Shown: piece by piece, positions 1-7,286 of the stretch | Layout of the letters: the number at the start of each line of letters is the position of its first letter | How positions within the stretch are numbered: the stretch's first letter is position 1 | The notes under the pieces: model-generated | Database searches by the model: none | The model's input: the letters and a program-made list of their open reading frames with translations, nothing else | What the model was told of the DNA's origin: nothing | Made by a program: the position numbers and the translations under genes | Assembly (NCBI GenBank): GCA_036824465.1 | Contig: DAITAC010000116.1 | Coordinates: forward strand, 1-11,426 | Direction: 5' to 3' | DNA from: JAKOQB01 sp036824465 | GTDB taxonomy: Bacteria > Pseudomonadota > Gammaproteobacteria > Burkholderiales > Burkholderiaceae_F | Length of the DNA: 11,426 nucleotides

Positions 1-30
1 GGTGGTGGCTGAGCGCGTGGAGATAAACAG

Positions 31-903
31 ATGTCAAGTGCTATCGGAGTTCCGCTGAGCCGCGCCGAAGCGAATGCGCCCGCCGGCAGCGGGCGCTATT
101 ACCGTCGCTTCGGCCTGCTCGAAAGAGTCATGCACGCCGTGCTCATGTTCACGTTCATCGGCTGCGCACTGTCGGGCTTGCCGTTGCTGTACCCCGACCA
201 CGCATGGGCCGAAGCGTTGGTGCGGCTATTCGGTGGTTTCCGCGGCGCCGGACTGATCCACCGGATTTGCGCTGCGGTGATGATCGTCGTATTTGTCGGG
301 CATGTTCTGCGCGTGCTGTACCGCGGGCTGGCGTCGGACAGCATCCTGACGATCCTGTGGGGCCCGGACTCGATGGTGCCGCAGGGCAAGGACATCGCGG
401 ACATCTACAACCACTTCAAGTGGTTCCTGGGACGCGGCCCGAGACCGCAGTTCGACCGCTACACGTACTGGGAAAAATTCGATTACTGGGCGGTGTTCTG
501 GGGGATGTTCATCATCGGGGGCTCGGGCCTGATGTTGTGGTTCCCGATCTTCTTCTCGCAGTTTCTGCCCGGGTGGGTGCTGAACATCACCAGTCTCGTG
601 CACGGTGAAGAAGCGCTGCTTGCGGTCGGGTTCATCTTCACGATCCACTTCTTCAACGGCCACCTGCGACCCGAAAAATTTCCGATGGACCTCGTGATCT
701 TCACCGGCCGCGTGTCAGAGCACGAGCTGGCAGAAGAGCGGCCCATAGAGCGCGCGCGACTGGTGCGCGAAGGGCGGCTGACGACGCTGGAAACCACGCC
801 ACCGAGCGCCGGGTCGATGACCTTCGGCCGCATCGTCGGCGGCACCGCACTGACGCTGGGCATCGTGACGATATTGTTGATCTTCTACAGCCTGCTTAGG
901 TAG
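31..903 (+). CDS. Membrane cytochrome b, formate dehydrogenase gamma / hydrogenase cytochrome b type
   Basis: The 290-residue protein has about five hydrophobic segments (roughly residues 33-53, 73-97, 152-172, 188-210, 266-288). Histidines sit in or beside them at 35, 77, 91, 191, 206 and 211, as expected for a di-haem b quinone-reactive subunit of the FdnI/HyaC/thiosulfate-reductase type. The stretch WEKFDYWAVFWGMFIIGGSG and the later IHFFNGHLRPEKFPMD are typical of b subunits working with multihaem cytochromes or molybdoenzymes. The family moves electrons between the quinone pool and a periplasmic partner. No partner lies downstream on this strand, so it is probably the last gene of an operon entering from the left. 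GGAG at 19-22 is a well placed ribosome site. One upstream frame ends in TGA at 10-12 and could be the preceding gene. The family call is firm; substrate and partner are unknown. Confidence 0.88.
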   Translation: MSSAIGVPLSRAEANAPAGSGRYYRRFGLLERVMHAVLMFTFIGCALSGLPLLYPDHAWAEALVRLFGGFRGAGLIHRICAAVMIVVFVGHVLRVLYRGLASDSILTILWGPDSMVPQGKDIADIYNHFKWFLGRGPRPQFDRYTYWEKFDYWAVFWGMFIIGGSGLMLWFPIFFSQFLPGWVLNITSLVHGEEALLAVGFIFTIHFFNGHLRPEKFPMDLVIFTGRVSEHELAEERPIERARLVREGRLTTLETTPPSAGSMTFGRIVGGTALTLGIVTILLIFYSLLR

Positions 904-1230
904 AAGCAACAAGACGGCGAGTGCGTTTCTCCTGGTCTTTGCGCCCGTCTCCCGCGGAGTCAGGCCGGCGCTTGCGCGGATTCCCCCGCAGACATGAAGG
1001 CTCGCTGAAAGGGTACGTGCCCCTGCGCGCGTGACAGCGATCGAACCTGGCGCGGCAGTGGCTCGCTTTAGGAGATCAGCCACCGCCGTGCAATGACCCC
1101 TCATATCGGACGCGTTGCCGCCGGGAACACTCATCCCTGTCGAGGAGCCCGGACAAGCGCACCTTAACGCAATGGCCACCGCGCGCGGCCGACCTGCTCG
1201 AACGCAAGCGACCGCGGCGCGGCGATCCGA
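904..1230. other. Convergent intergenic region with a long hairpin
   Basis: This 327-base stretch separates the 3' ends of the cytochrome b and the tetrahaem lipoprotein gene. I find no convincing gene. A minus-strand open frame (715-1179) covers it but runs into the cytochrome b gene antisense and resembles no family I can name. The main structure is the inverted repeat at 1051-1090, listed separately. No T-run follows it, so it is not a clear intrinsic terminator. Confidence 0.6.
1051..1090. repeat. Imperfect 13-bp inverted repeat (hairpin)
   Basis: Bases 1051-1063 pair with 1078-1090 around a 14-base loop. There is one A-C mismatch (1057/1084) and one G-T wobble (1052/1089). It lies between two converging genes and could be a processing or weak termination structure for either strand, but has no adjacent T-tract. 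It may instead be part of a dispersed repeat. The structure is read directly; the role is inferred. Confidence 0.5.
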
Positions 1231-2379
1231 TCATTTCGCCGGCTGACTCGAGTACCAGGTCGCGAGACTCTCGATCATGGCGTTGCTGTATGGAAAGCTC
1301 ATCCGGTGCATGGTGGAGCTTTCACGATTGCCGTCATCACGGTAGTTCCGCAGGGCCATGACGAGGTAGTCCTTGTCCTGTCCCTTCATTTTCGGTGCCA
1401 CGACCGATGCGCTCGCCTCCTGGTCATGGCAGCGATCGCATTGCGCGACCAGATCCTTGGTGGAACTCGGCACCTGTTCCGCGGCTTTCGGTGCCTGTGC
1501 CGCGTAGTAGGCGACGATGTTCTCGACCTCCTTGGCGCTGAGTCCGGCAACGTAGCGCTGCATGCCCCAGTTCTTGCGAATGGTCCAGTATGCCTTGGTC
1601 GCCTTGACGAGGTAGTCGAAGTCCTGACCTGCAAGGCTTGGCGTCTGGGCATCCCTGCTGATCCCGTAGACCCCGTGGCATCCGCCGCAGGCGGTGCTGA
1701 GCGCCTCGCCGGCCGCCACATCGCCGCGTTTGGGCGCGGGCCGCTGGACTGGGGCCTGGGCGGAGAAGTACAGCGCCAGGCTTTCGAGATCGAGCCGGTC
1801 TGATTCACTCATCATCGACCGCATCGCGCCGATCGCGCGGTCGCCGCGGTGGTACTCGTGAATCGCCGCCACGAGATACACGGGCTGCTGGCCCGCGAGA
1901 CTCGGCGTGCCGGGCGTTTTCGCGTTGCCGTCTTCGCCGTGGCACTTCGCGCACGCTTCGGCGAGCTTCTTGCCGCGCTCATACGGCGACGAGTGCTTGA
2001 CGTCAGCGGCCGCCGCTGAGATCGCGACCGCAGGCTGACCAGCGTAGTACGCCGCGATATTGCGCATGTCCGCGTCGGTCATCTTCTTTGCCAGGTCGCG
2101 CAACCCCGTGTGGTGTCGCTTGCCCTCCTTGTATTCCTTCAGCGATGCCAGCAGGTAGCGCTCCCTTTGCGCCGCCAGGTGGGGGATGGCGGGTCCCGCG
2201 CCCTTGCCGTCCAGGCCATGGCAGTTCCTGCAGGAGCGCTCGGCCAGCGCTTTGCCGGCACTGACGTCCGCGGCGGGAGCTTTCTCGGCTGCCGCCTTGG
2301 TGACCGGTTGCTGTTCCTTGCGTTCGCCGCAACCCACCAGCGCCAGCGTCAACGCAATGCCTAACAGGATATTTTTCAT
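1231..2379 (-). CDS. Tetrahaem c-type cytochrome lipoprotein with four c4-like domains
   Basis: The protein has 382 residues when started at the ATG at 2377-2379. The frame stays open to 2460, but this start gives a clear lipoprotein signal (LVGC, cysteine 17) and has GGAA six bases upstream. Four CXXCH sites lie at residues 50, 143, 231 and 314. Each sits in a class I domain of about 85-90 residues with the pattern CxxCHG, LAGQ, YL, a methionine-containing stretch (likely sixth ligand), then an aromatic pair near the end. Domain 4 is the most divergent: it has CDRCHDQ and MKGQ in place of LAGQ. It should be a membrane-tethered periplasmic electron carrier, and lipid attachment could hold it at either membrane. 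It is transcribed away from the cytochrome operon at 2925 and is a domain-by-domain paralogue of the protein at 6015-7247. Family call firm; redox partner unknown. Confidence 0.9.
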   Translation of the reverse strand: MKNILLGIALTLALVGCGERKEQQPVTKAAAEKAPAADVSAGKALAERSCRNCHGLDGKGAGPAIPHLAAQRERYLLASLKEYKEGKRHHTGLRDLAKKMTDADMRNIAAYYAGQPAVAISAAAADVKHSSPYERGKKLAEACAKCHGEDGNAKTPGTPSLAGQQPVYLVAAIHEYHRGDRAIGAMRSMMSESDRLDLESLALYFSAQAPVQRPAPKRGDVAAGEALSTACGGCHGVYGISRDAQTPSLAGQDFDYLVKATKAYWTIRKNWGMQRYVAGLSAKEVENIVAYYAAQAPKAAEQVPSSTKDLVAQCDRCHDQEASASVVAPKMKGQDKDYLVMALRNYRDDGNRESSTMHRMSFPYSNAMIESLATWYSSQPAK

Positions 2380-2924
2380 CGCAGGTTCCAGGAATTGGCG
2401 GTTCGACGGCCTGATCTCGGCCATCCGACTCACATTGTTTACACCGGATTTATTTCGCAAACCTTAACAAGGCGCAACATCGTCAGCCTTTTCAGGGGCA
2501 CGTCGCCGTACCCCACGGGTTATCGCTCGAGGGCTAACTTAAGTGGCGCGAGCGCGACGCCAGCCGACGGCCGATCCAGCGCATGGCGCGAATGATGCAC
2601 GTGCAGGGCCGGAGTTGAGAAGCCTCCTTGATTCTTGATGTCAGTCAACTGACGCGCGCCGGTGCTGGCGCAATCTGGCCGCGCAGCGAATCGCGTGTGT
2701 CCCGGCAGTTTAAGCAGTGTGCGTGAGGGTCGATGTGATTGAGGCATTTCCCGACGAGACGTTCCCTGCTGGCAGCGCGACAGTCAGCGCTTTGAAGTTG
2801 GATTTCAGTTGGCAGCAGCGCCGCGGCCCCATCGGCGCCGAGACAAGACAGAAGCAACGCGGCGCCCGGGTCCGGATCGCCCGGTTGCGTATCTGAAGCA
2901 AGTCGCGAAGGAGACGGGACCATC
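2380..2924. other. Divergent intergenic regulatory region of two cytochrome transcripts
   Basis: This 545-base gap has no convincing gene and should hold the promoters for the lipoprotein (leftward) and the hexahaem operon (rightward). An AT-richer patch lies at about 2433-2477. Within it, on the minus strand, TTGCGC (2477-2472) and AATAAA (2454-2449) are 17 bases apart and form a weak sigma70-like candidate about 70 bases before the lipoprotein start. An FNR-like box with an overlapping palindrome is at 2635-2653. No good -10 element sits at the standard distance from it on either strand, so the start sites remain unplaced. The leaders would be long (more than 250 bases) if the box controls either gene directly. 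Confidence 0.5.
2635..2653. promoter_or_regulatory. FNR/Anr-like box overlapping a perfect palindrome
   Basis: TTGATGTCAGTCAA at 2635-2648 matches the FNR/Anr consensus TTGAT-N4-ATCAA at nine of ten defined bases. The right half of the site is shared with GTCAGTCAACTGAC at 2640-2653, a perfect inverted repeat with 6-base arms. It sits between two divergent cytochrome genes, 276 bases upstream of the hexahaem start and 255 upstream of the lipoprotein start. Oxygen-sensitive control of respiratory cytochrome genes would fit. The distances are longer than usual, so the regulatory role is inferred. Confidence 0.5.
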
Positions 2925-3905
2925 ATGCCCAAGCATGTCACTCGATTGCTGTTGCTGATGGCTGCGGTCCTCGCACTGGCGGGCATCGCCAAGTTCATCT
3001 TCACGCCCAGCTCGTTCTACCAATTCGGTCATTACCGCGCCAACTCAGTGACCGAGATCGCCGCGCGGGAAGTCGTGTTCCAGGGTGCGGGCTATTGCAT
3101 GACCTGCCATGCCGAGCGCCATGCGCAGTGGTCCGCGAACAACCACAAGTCGGTCGCATGCGAAACCTGCCACGGCCCCGCCAAGGGCCATCCCGCGAAC
3201 GGCAAGCTGCCGATTCCGGCGGACACCGTTGCGTTGTGCACCCTGTGTCACGAAGCGATGCCGGGTCGGCCGCAAACGCAGCCGCAGGTTGTCGTTGCGC
3301 AACACGCGGGCAATCAGCAGTGCAAGACGTGTCACAACGCGCACGCGCCCAAGATCGCCGCCGTCGCGGCCAAAGTGACGGGCGATGCAGCCGCCGGGCG
3401 CAAGCTGGCGGGCGACTGCGCAGCGTGCCACGGCGCCAACGGAATCAGCCCGAACGACACGTGGCCGAGCCTGGCGGGCCAGAACGCTGCCTATCTTGTC
3501 CGGATCATGAGCGCATACAAATCCGGCGACCAGCAGGACGTGATGATGACGCCACTGGCCAAGGCGCTCAGCGATGACGACATCCGCAACCTTGCGACCT
3601 ACTACGCTGGTTTGAGCTGCAAGGACAGCAGCGCGGCGAAAGCCGGTGGCGATGTCGAAGCCGGCAAGACCCTCGCGAAGAACTGTGCCGCATGCCATGG
3701 CGAGACCGGCGTCGGCACCAATCCCGCGTGGCCGAATTTTGCAGGCCAGAAGGCCGGGTACCTGGTGAACGTGCTGAAGGCGTTCCGCGGCGGATTGCGC
3801 AAGGATCCGACGATGGCGGGTGTTGTTCGAAGCTTGAGCGACGCGGACATCACGAATCTCGCCGCGTACTACGCGAGACAAAGCTGTCAGCCCACGAAGA
3901 AATGA
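2925..3905 (+). CDS. Membrane-anchored hexahaem cytochrome c: tetrahaem domain fused to two c4-like domains
   Basis: The protein has 326 residues. A single hydrophobic segment (about 6-25) acts as an uncleaved anchor. Residues 55-142 carry four CXXCH motifs (58, 79, 105, 133) and many spare histidines (36, 66, 74, 89, 127, 140), as in NrfB/NapC/c7-type bis-His domains. Residues about 152-230 and 242-319 are two class I c4-like domains (CAACHG at 165 and 254) with methionines before LSDDD and LSDAD as likely sixth ligands. Each c4 domain ends with an extra cysteine (232, 321). AAGGAG at 2908-2913 precedes the ATG. The gene starts a run with the FeS and NrfD-type genes. By analogy to NrfB in NrfBCD or CbcS in the Geobacter Cbc4 cluster, it should take electrons from, or give them to, the FeS subunit on the periplasmic side. 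Function is inferred from context. Confidence 0.88.
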   Translation: MPKHVTRLLLLMAAVLALAGIAKFIFTPSSFYQFGHYRANSVTEIAAREVVFQGAGYCMTCHAERHAQWSANNHKSVACETCHGPAKGHPANGKLPIPADTVALCTLCHEAMPGRPQTQPQVVVAQHAGNQQCKTCHNAHAPKIAAVAAKVTGDAAAGRKLAGDCAACHGANGISPNDTWPSLAGQNAAYLVRIMSAYKSGDQQDVMMTPLAKALSDDDIRNLATYYAGLSCKDSSAAKAGGDVEAGKTLAKNCAACHGETGVGTNPAWPNFAGQKAGYLVNVLKAFRGGLRKDPTMAGVVRSLSDADITNLAAYYARQSCQPTKK

Positions 3906-3916
3906 AAGGCGACGCC

Positions 3917-4753
3917 ATGAAGACTGACTCCTTGCCAAGTATTGACGCTCGCCGCAAGTTCCTGGGTAAACTCGGCCTTGCCGCGGCGACGTGTGCCGGC
4001 GCCGGTGCCCTGGGTGCCTTTGCCCCTGCCGCCGCACGGGCGGCAGTCAGCGCGGGTGGATCATTCCCGACCAAGGACTACGACTGGACGAACCACAAGT
4101 GGGCGTTCGGCGTGGACGCCAACAAGTGCATCGGCTGCCTGCGCTGCGTTGAGGCGTGCAAGACGGAAAACAGCGTTCCGGGCAACCCGCACCAGTTCCG
4201 CACGTGGGTTGAGCGTTACGTGTATCTCGAGGGCGAAACCCGGGCGCGGATCGACAGCCAGCAGGATCCGGTCAACATCGCCGCCTCGGGGGCGCCGGAC
4301 AAGTACCGGTTCGCCAATCGCTATCAGGGCGCGAAGGTGGAAAAGGCCTTCTTCGTACCCAAGCTGTGCAACCAGTGCGAACACCCGGCCTGCGTGCAGG
4401 TGTGTCCGGTTGGCGCGACCTATCAGACCAAGGACGGCGTGGTCCTGATCGACGAGACGCACTGCATCGGCTGCCGCTACTGCGTGCAGGCCTGCCCCTA
4501 TGGCGCGCGTTACTTCAACGAAGCCAAGGGCGCCCCGGACAAGTGCAACTGGTGTTACCACCGGATCACCAAGGGCCTGCAACCCGCCTGCGTCGACGCC
4601 TGCCCGGTCGGTGCACGGGTCTTTGGCAACACGCTGGAAAAGCAAAGCCCGATCAGCCTGTTCATCCGCAACAACCGCGTGCAAGTGCTTCGTCCCGAGT
4701 CGGGTAACTCGCCGAATGTGTTCTACGTCGGCATCGACAAGGAGGTCAGCTAG
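3917..4753 (+). CDS. Tat-exported four-cluster [4Fe-4S] electron-transfer subunit (NrfC/TtrB/PsrB type)
   Basis: The protein has 278 residues. A twin-arginine signal (ARRKFLGKLG, residues 11-20, then an alanine-rich stretch to about 43) predicts folded export to the periplasm. Four cysteine groups follow: 71/74/77/81, 151/154/159/163, 183/186/189/193 and 210/213/225/229, the normal set for four [4Fe-4S] clusters. Sixty-nine residues separate groups one and two. The frame is open from 3692, inside the preceding gene. I chose the ATG at 3917 because it puts the Tat motif near the N terminus and has AAAGG seven bases upstream; an ATG at 3902 is the alternative. The gene begins 11 bases after the hexahaem gene, and its TAG shares one base with the GTG of the NrfD-type gene, so translation is probably coupled. 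It should link the quinone-reactive membrane subunit to the multihaem cytochrome. Confidence 0.92.
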   Translation: MKTDSLPSIDARRKFLGKLGLAAATCAGAGALGAFAPAAARAAVSAGGSFPTKDYDWTNHKWAFGVDANKCIGCLRCVEACKTENSVPGNPHQFRTWVERYVYLEGETRARIDSQQDPVNIAASGAPDKYRFANRYQGAKVEKAFFVPKLCNQCEHPACVQVCPVGATYQTKDGVVLIDETHCIGCRYCVQACPYGARYFNEAKGAPDKCNWCYHRITKGLQPACVDACPVGARVFGNTLEKQSPISLFIRNNRVQVLRPESGNSPNVFYVGIDKEVS

Positions 4754-5955
4754 TGGAAACGCATGCTCACTTCGCTCAGTACACCGGCTGGGTGTTCCCC
4801 AACGAGACGATCATTGACTGGACCGTCCTGCTCGCGGTCTACCCGTATCTCACGGGGCTCGTCGCCGGCGCGTTCACCGTGTCGAGCCTGTATCAGGTGT
4901 TTGGCTTCCAGCGGCTGAAGCCCGTCGCGCACCTCGCCCTGCTGACGTCGCTGTGCTGCATGCTGTTCGTGCCCATGCCGCTGCTGCTTCATCTCGGTCA
5001 GCCGTTGCATGCTTTCAACGCGATGATCACGCCGCACCTGACCTCCGCGATGGCGATGTTTGGTTTCTTTGCCACCTTCTACGTCGTGCTGCTCATGCTG
5101 GAGATCTGGTTTGCCTACCGTCCCTACATCGTTGAGCAGGCGCAGAAGCGGACCGATCTGCTCGGCAAGGTGTACAAGCTGATGACGCTCGGCTCGTATG
5201 ACGTCTCGGAGCGCGCGCGAAAGGTCGATGAGAAGTGGGTGTTCTGGCTTGCCGTGGCAGGCATCCCCGGGGCGCATGGCCTGCACGGATACGTCGGCTT
5301 CCTGTTCGGCTCACTGAAGTCAAGGGAATGGTGGTCATCCGACCTGATGCCGGTCATCTTCCTCTTTTCCGCGATCATTTCCGGCGTTTCGCTGCTGATC
5401 GTGCTGTACGTCGCGTCCTGCAAGTTGCGCCGCGTACCGGTGGATCTCGCGTGCCTGAAGGGAATGGCCTACACGGTGTGGGCCTTCATCATGATCGCGT
5501 TCGTGCTCGAGTGGCTGGAGTTCGCGAACATCGTCTACAAGGGCCGTGAAGGTGTCGACACCATCATGGCGTTCGTGACCGGGCCGCTGCTGATTCCGTA
5601 CTTCGTGCTGCAGTTCGGCATCGGGGCGGCGTTGCCGATGCTGTGGCTGTCGTACATGATCTGGCGCGGCACGACCGGGCGCGCGCTGGTTTTTGGCGTG
5701 ACGGCCTCCGCCATGCTGGTGCTGTTTTCCGTGTTCATGATGCGCTGGAACGTCGTGATCGGCGGACAGGAACTCTCGAAGACCGGCAAGGGACTCATCT
5801 TCTACGACATGCCTTTCCTGGGCCAGGAAGGCGCGCTCGTCGCGATCCTGCTGACTCTGGCGCCGCTGTTGACCCTGTTAGGGGCGATTCGGTTGTTCCC
5901 GCCGTGGGAAGATGGGCATACTCCCGCCTCGCCCGCACTCGCTGGTGCGCATTGA
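4753..5955 (+). CDS. NrfD/PsrC-family integral membrane quinone-interacting subunit
   Basis: The 400-residue protein has about nine hydrophobic segments (roughly 22-48, 57-80, 96-120, 163-187, 198-222, 236-262, 272-303, 308-330, 358-380). Family signatures include TGLVAGAFTVSSLYQVFG early, LLLHLGQP at residues 77-84, and RWNVVIGGQ at 331-339. NrfD/PsrC proteins have no haem; they bind quinone in the membrane and pass electrons to a docked FeS protein. The GTG start at 4753 is supported by a strong AAGGAGGT at 4739-4746 and overlaps the FeS stop by one base. In known complexes this pair serves a catalytic subunit (nitrite, polysulfide or tetrathionate reductase) or a multihaem cytochrome. Here only the cytochromes are visible, so the complex may be a quinol:cytochrome c oxidoreductase. 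Family call firm; direction of electron flow unknown. Confidence 0.93.
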   Translation: METHAHFAQYTGWVFPNETIIDWTVLLAVYPYLTGLVAGAFTVSSLYQVFGFQRLKPVAHLALLTSLCCMLFVPMPLLLHLGQPLHAFNAMITPHLTSAMAMFGFFATFYVVLLMLEIWFAYRPYIVEQAQKRTDLLGKVYKLMTLGSYDVSERARKVDEKWVFWLAVAGIPGAHGLHGYVGFLFGSLKSREWWSSDLMPVIFLFSAIISGVSLLIVLYVASCKLRRVPVDLACLKGMAYTVWAFIMIAFVLEWLEFANIVYKGREGVDTIMAFVTGPLLIPYFVLQFGIGAALPMLWLSYMIWRGTTGRALVFGVTASAMLVLFSVFMMRWNVVIGGQELSKTGKGLIFYDMPFLGQEGALVAILLTLAPLLTLLGAIRLFPPWEDGHTPASPALAGAH

Positions 5956-6014
5956 TCAGTCTCGGGTCGCAGCGTTAGCGATGGGCACAGGCAGAACGTT
6001 TTGAGGAACACGTA

Positions 6015-7247
6015 ATGAAGCGAGGTTTAGGAAGAGCCATTCGTGCTGGATTCGTGCTTTGCGCGGGGGCGATGCTGACGGTAACGGCGTTCGCACAGCA
6101 GAAGGCCGCCCAGCCGACCAGCGACATGCGGGCCGTTTTCGCGAGCGCGGCGGACGTCGCCGAGGGCAGGAAGGTCGCGCAGGCCTCGTGCGCCAACTGT
6201 CACGGTATCGACGGGCTGAGCACGGGCCGCGGCGTGCCGCACATTGCGGGCCAGCGCCCCGGCTATCTGTACGCCGAGATGCGTGTGTACCAGCAAGGGG
6301 GGCGGCCCGATAAGGCGATGGGCGAGGCCGTGAAGTTCCTGAGCGACGATGCGCTGGTGAAGGTTTCGGCGTATTACGCCAGCCTCGATCCGGCGCCGCC
6401 GAGCCCGGCCGCGGACACCAAAGCGGCCGCCGCGAAGGCGGGTGCCAAGCTCGATCCGGTCAGGGCAGGCAAGGCGGTCGCCGAGGGGTGCGCGAGCTGC
6501 CATGGGGAGACCGGTGTCAGCAGCATGGCGGGGATGCCCAGCATCGTCGCGCTGGATCCAAAGCACTTCTTTGATGCCACTGTTGCCTACAAGAACGGCC
6601 AGCGCAAGCACGACATGATGAAGACGATCGCCGCTGCGATGAGTGACGCGGATCTGAAGAACGTCGCGCTGTACTACGCGCTGCAGAAACCGGCAAGGGC
6701 GAAGACGCCGTCGCCCGGCGACGACGCGGCCGGCGCCAGGGCGGCCGCTGCCTGCGCCGGTTGCCATGGTGAAAAGGGCGTCACCAGCAGTGAGACGGTG
6801 CCGAACCTCGCCGGCCAGGACGCGGGATATTTCGTCGCCGCCATGCGCGCCTACAAGGACGGCGGGCGCAGTGACGCAACAATGAAAGGTGTCGTGGCAA
6901 CGTTGGACGAGGCGACGATCAAGAACCTGGCTGCCTATTACGCGAAGCAGCAGCCGCTGCCGACCAAGGCGCGCGCGCCGCTCTCCACGTCCGAATGGGT
7001 GCAACGGTGCGATCGCTGCCACGGTGTCAATGGCAATTCAACCGATCCGCACATGCCGGCGATTGCGGGACAACGCGCGGACTACCACGAGAGGGTTCTG
7101 CACGCTTACCGCACCGGCGAACGCAAGAGCACGGCGATGTCCGCGATGTCCACCGCGCTGACCGAGTCCGACGTCGAGGCGCTTGCGGCCTACTATGCGC
7201 GGCAGAGGCCGCGCTCGGTCATTTACGTGCCGCTGCCAGCGAAATAG
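6015..7247 (+). CDS. Periplasmic tetrahaem c-type cytochrome with four c4-like domains
   Basis: The protein has 410 residues. A Sec signal peptide with probable cleavage after AFA (about residue 27) makes it soluble and periplasmic, unlike its lipoprotein paralogue at 1231-2379. CXXCH sites are at 59, 159, 247 and 332. Each heads a domain with a later YY pair and a methionine-bearing stretch that likely supplies the sixth ligand. Domain 2 departs from the pattern (IVALDPKHF where the others have LAGQ and an aromatic). Domain 4 has CDRCH, exactly as in domain 4 of the paralogue. GAGGA at 6003-6007 precedes the ATG. It follows the NrfD-type gene by 59 bases on the same strand, so it is probably co-transcribed and serves as a carrier for that complex. 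Partner and potential are unknown. Confidence 0.9.
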   Translation: MKRGLGRAIRAGFVLCAGAMLTVTAFAQQKAAQPTSDMRAVFASAADVAEGRKVAQASCANCHGIDGLSTGRGVPHIAGQRPGYLYAEMRVYQQGGRPDKAMGEAVKFLSDDALVKVSAYYASLDPAPPSPAADTKAAAAKAGAKLDPVRAGKAVAEGCASCHGETGVSSMAGMPSIVALDPKHFFDATVAYKNGQRKHDMMKTIAAAMSDADLKNVALYYALQKPARAKTPSPGDDAAGARAAAACAGCHGEKGVTSSETVPNLAGQDAGYFVAAMRAYKDGGRSDATMKGVVATLDEATIKNLAAYYAKQQPLPTKARAPLSTSEWVQRCDRCHGVNGNSTDPHMPAIAGQRADYHERVLHAYRTGERKSTAMSAMSTALTESDVEALAAYYARQRPRSVIYVPLPAK

Positions 7248-7286
7248 GCAAGGCGCGGGTCCGAATACTGAAAAGAGGAAAGAAGC

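Noticed and set aside
715..1179. 154-codon minus-strand open frame over the 904-1230 gap
   Set aside because: A third of it is antisense to the cytochrome b gene, it shows no domain, and I saw no clear ribosome site. I kept the DNA as a possible repeat instead.
2380..2460. N-terminal extension of the lipoprotein to the ATG at 2460
   Set aside because: It would bury the lipoprotein signal behind 27 polar residues; the ATG at 2377-2379 has its own ribosome site and puts the lipobox where it belongs.
3692..3916. N-terminal extension of the FeS protein into the hexahaem gene
   Set aside because: The open frame overlaps the end of a well-supported gene and would place the Tat signal internally.
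3045..4037. 330-codon minus-strand open frame
   Set aside because: It is antisense to the hexahaem and FeS genes, is rich in arginine, has no recognisable domain and spans two real gene boundaries. It is a shadow of GC-rich coding sequence.
6027..7022. 331-codon minus-strand open frame
   Set aside because: It lies entirely antisense to the tetrahaem cytochrome, whose four CXXCH motifs and signal peptide are unmistakable.
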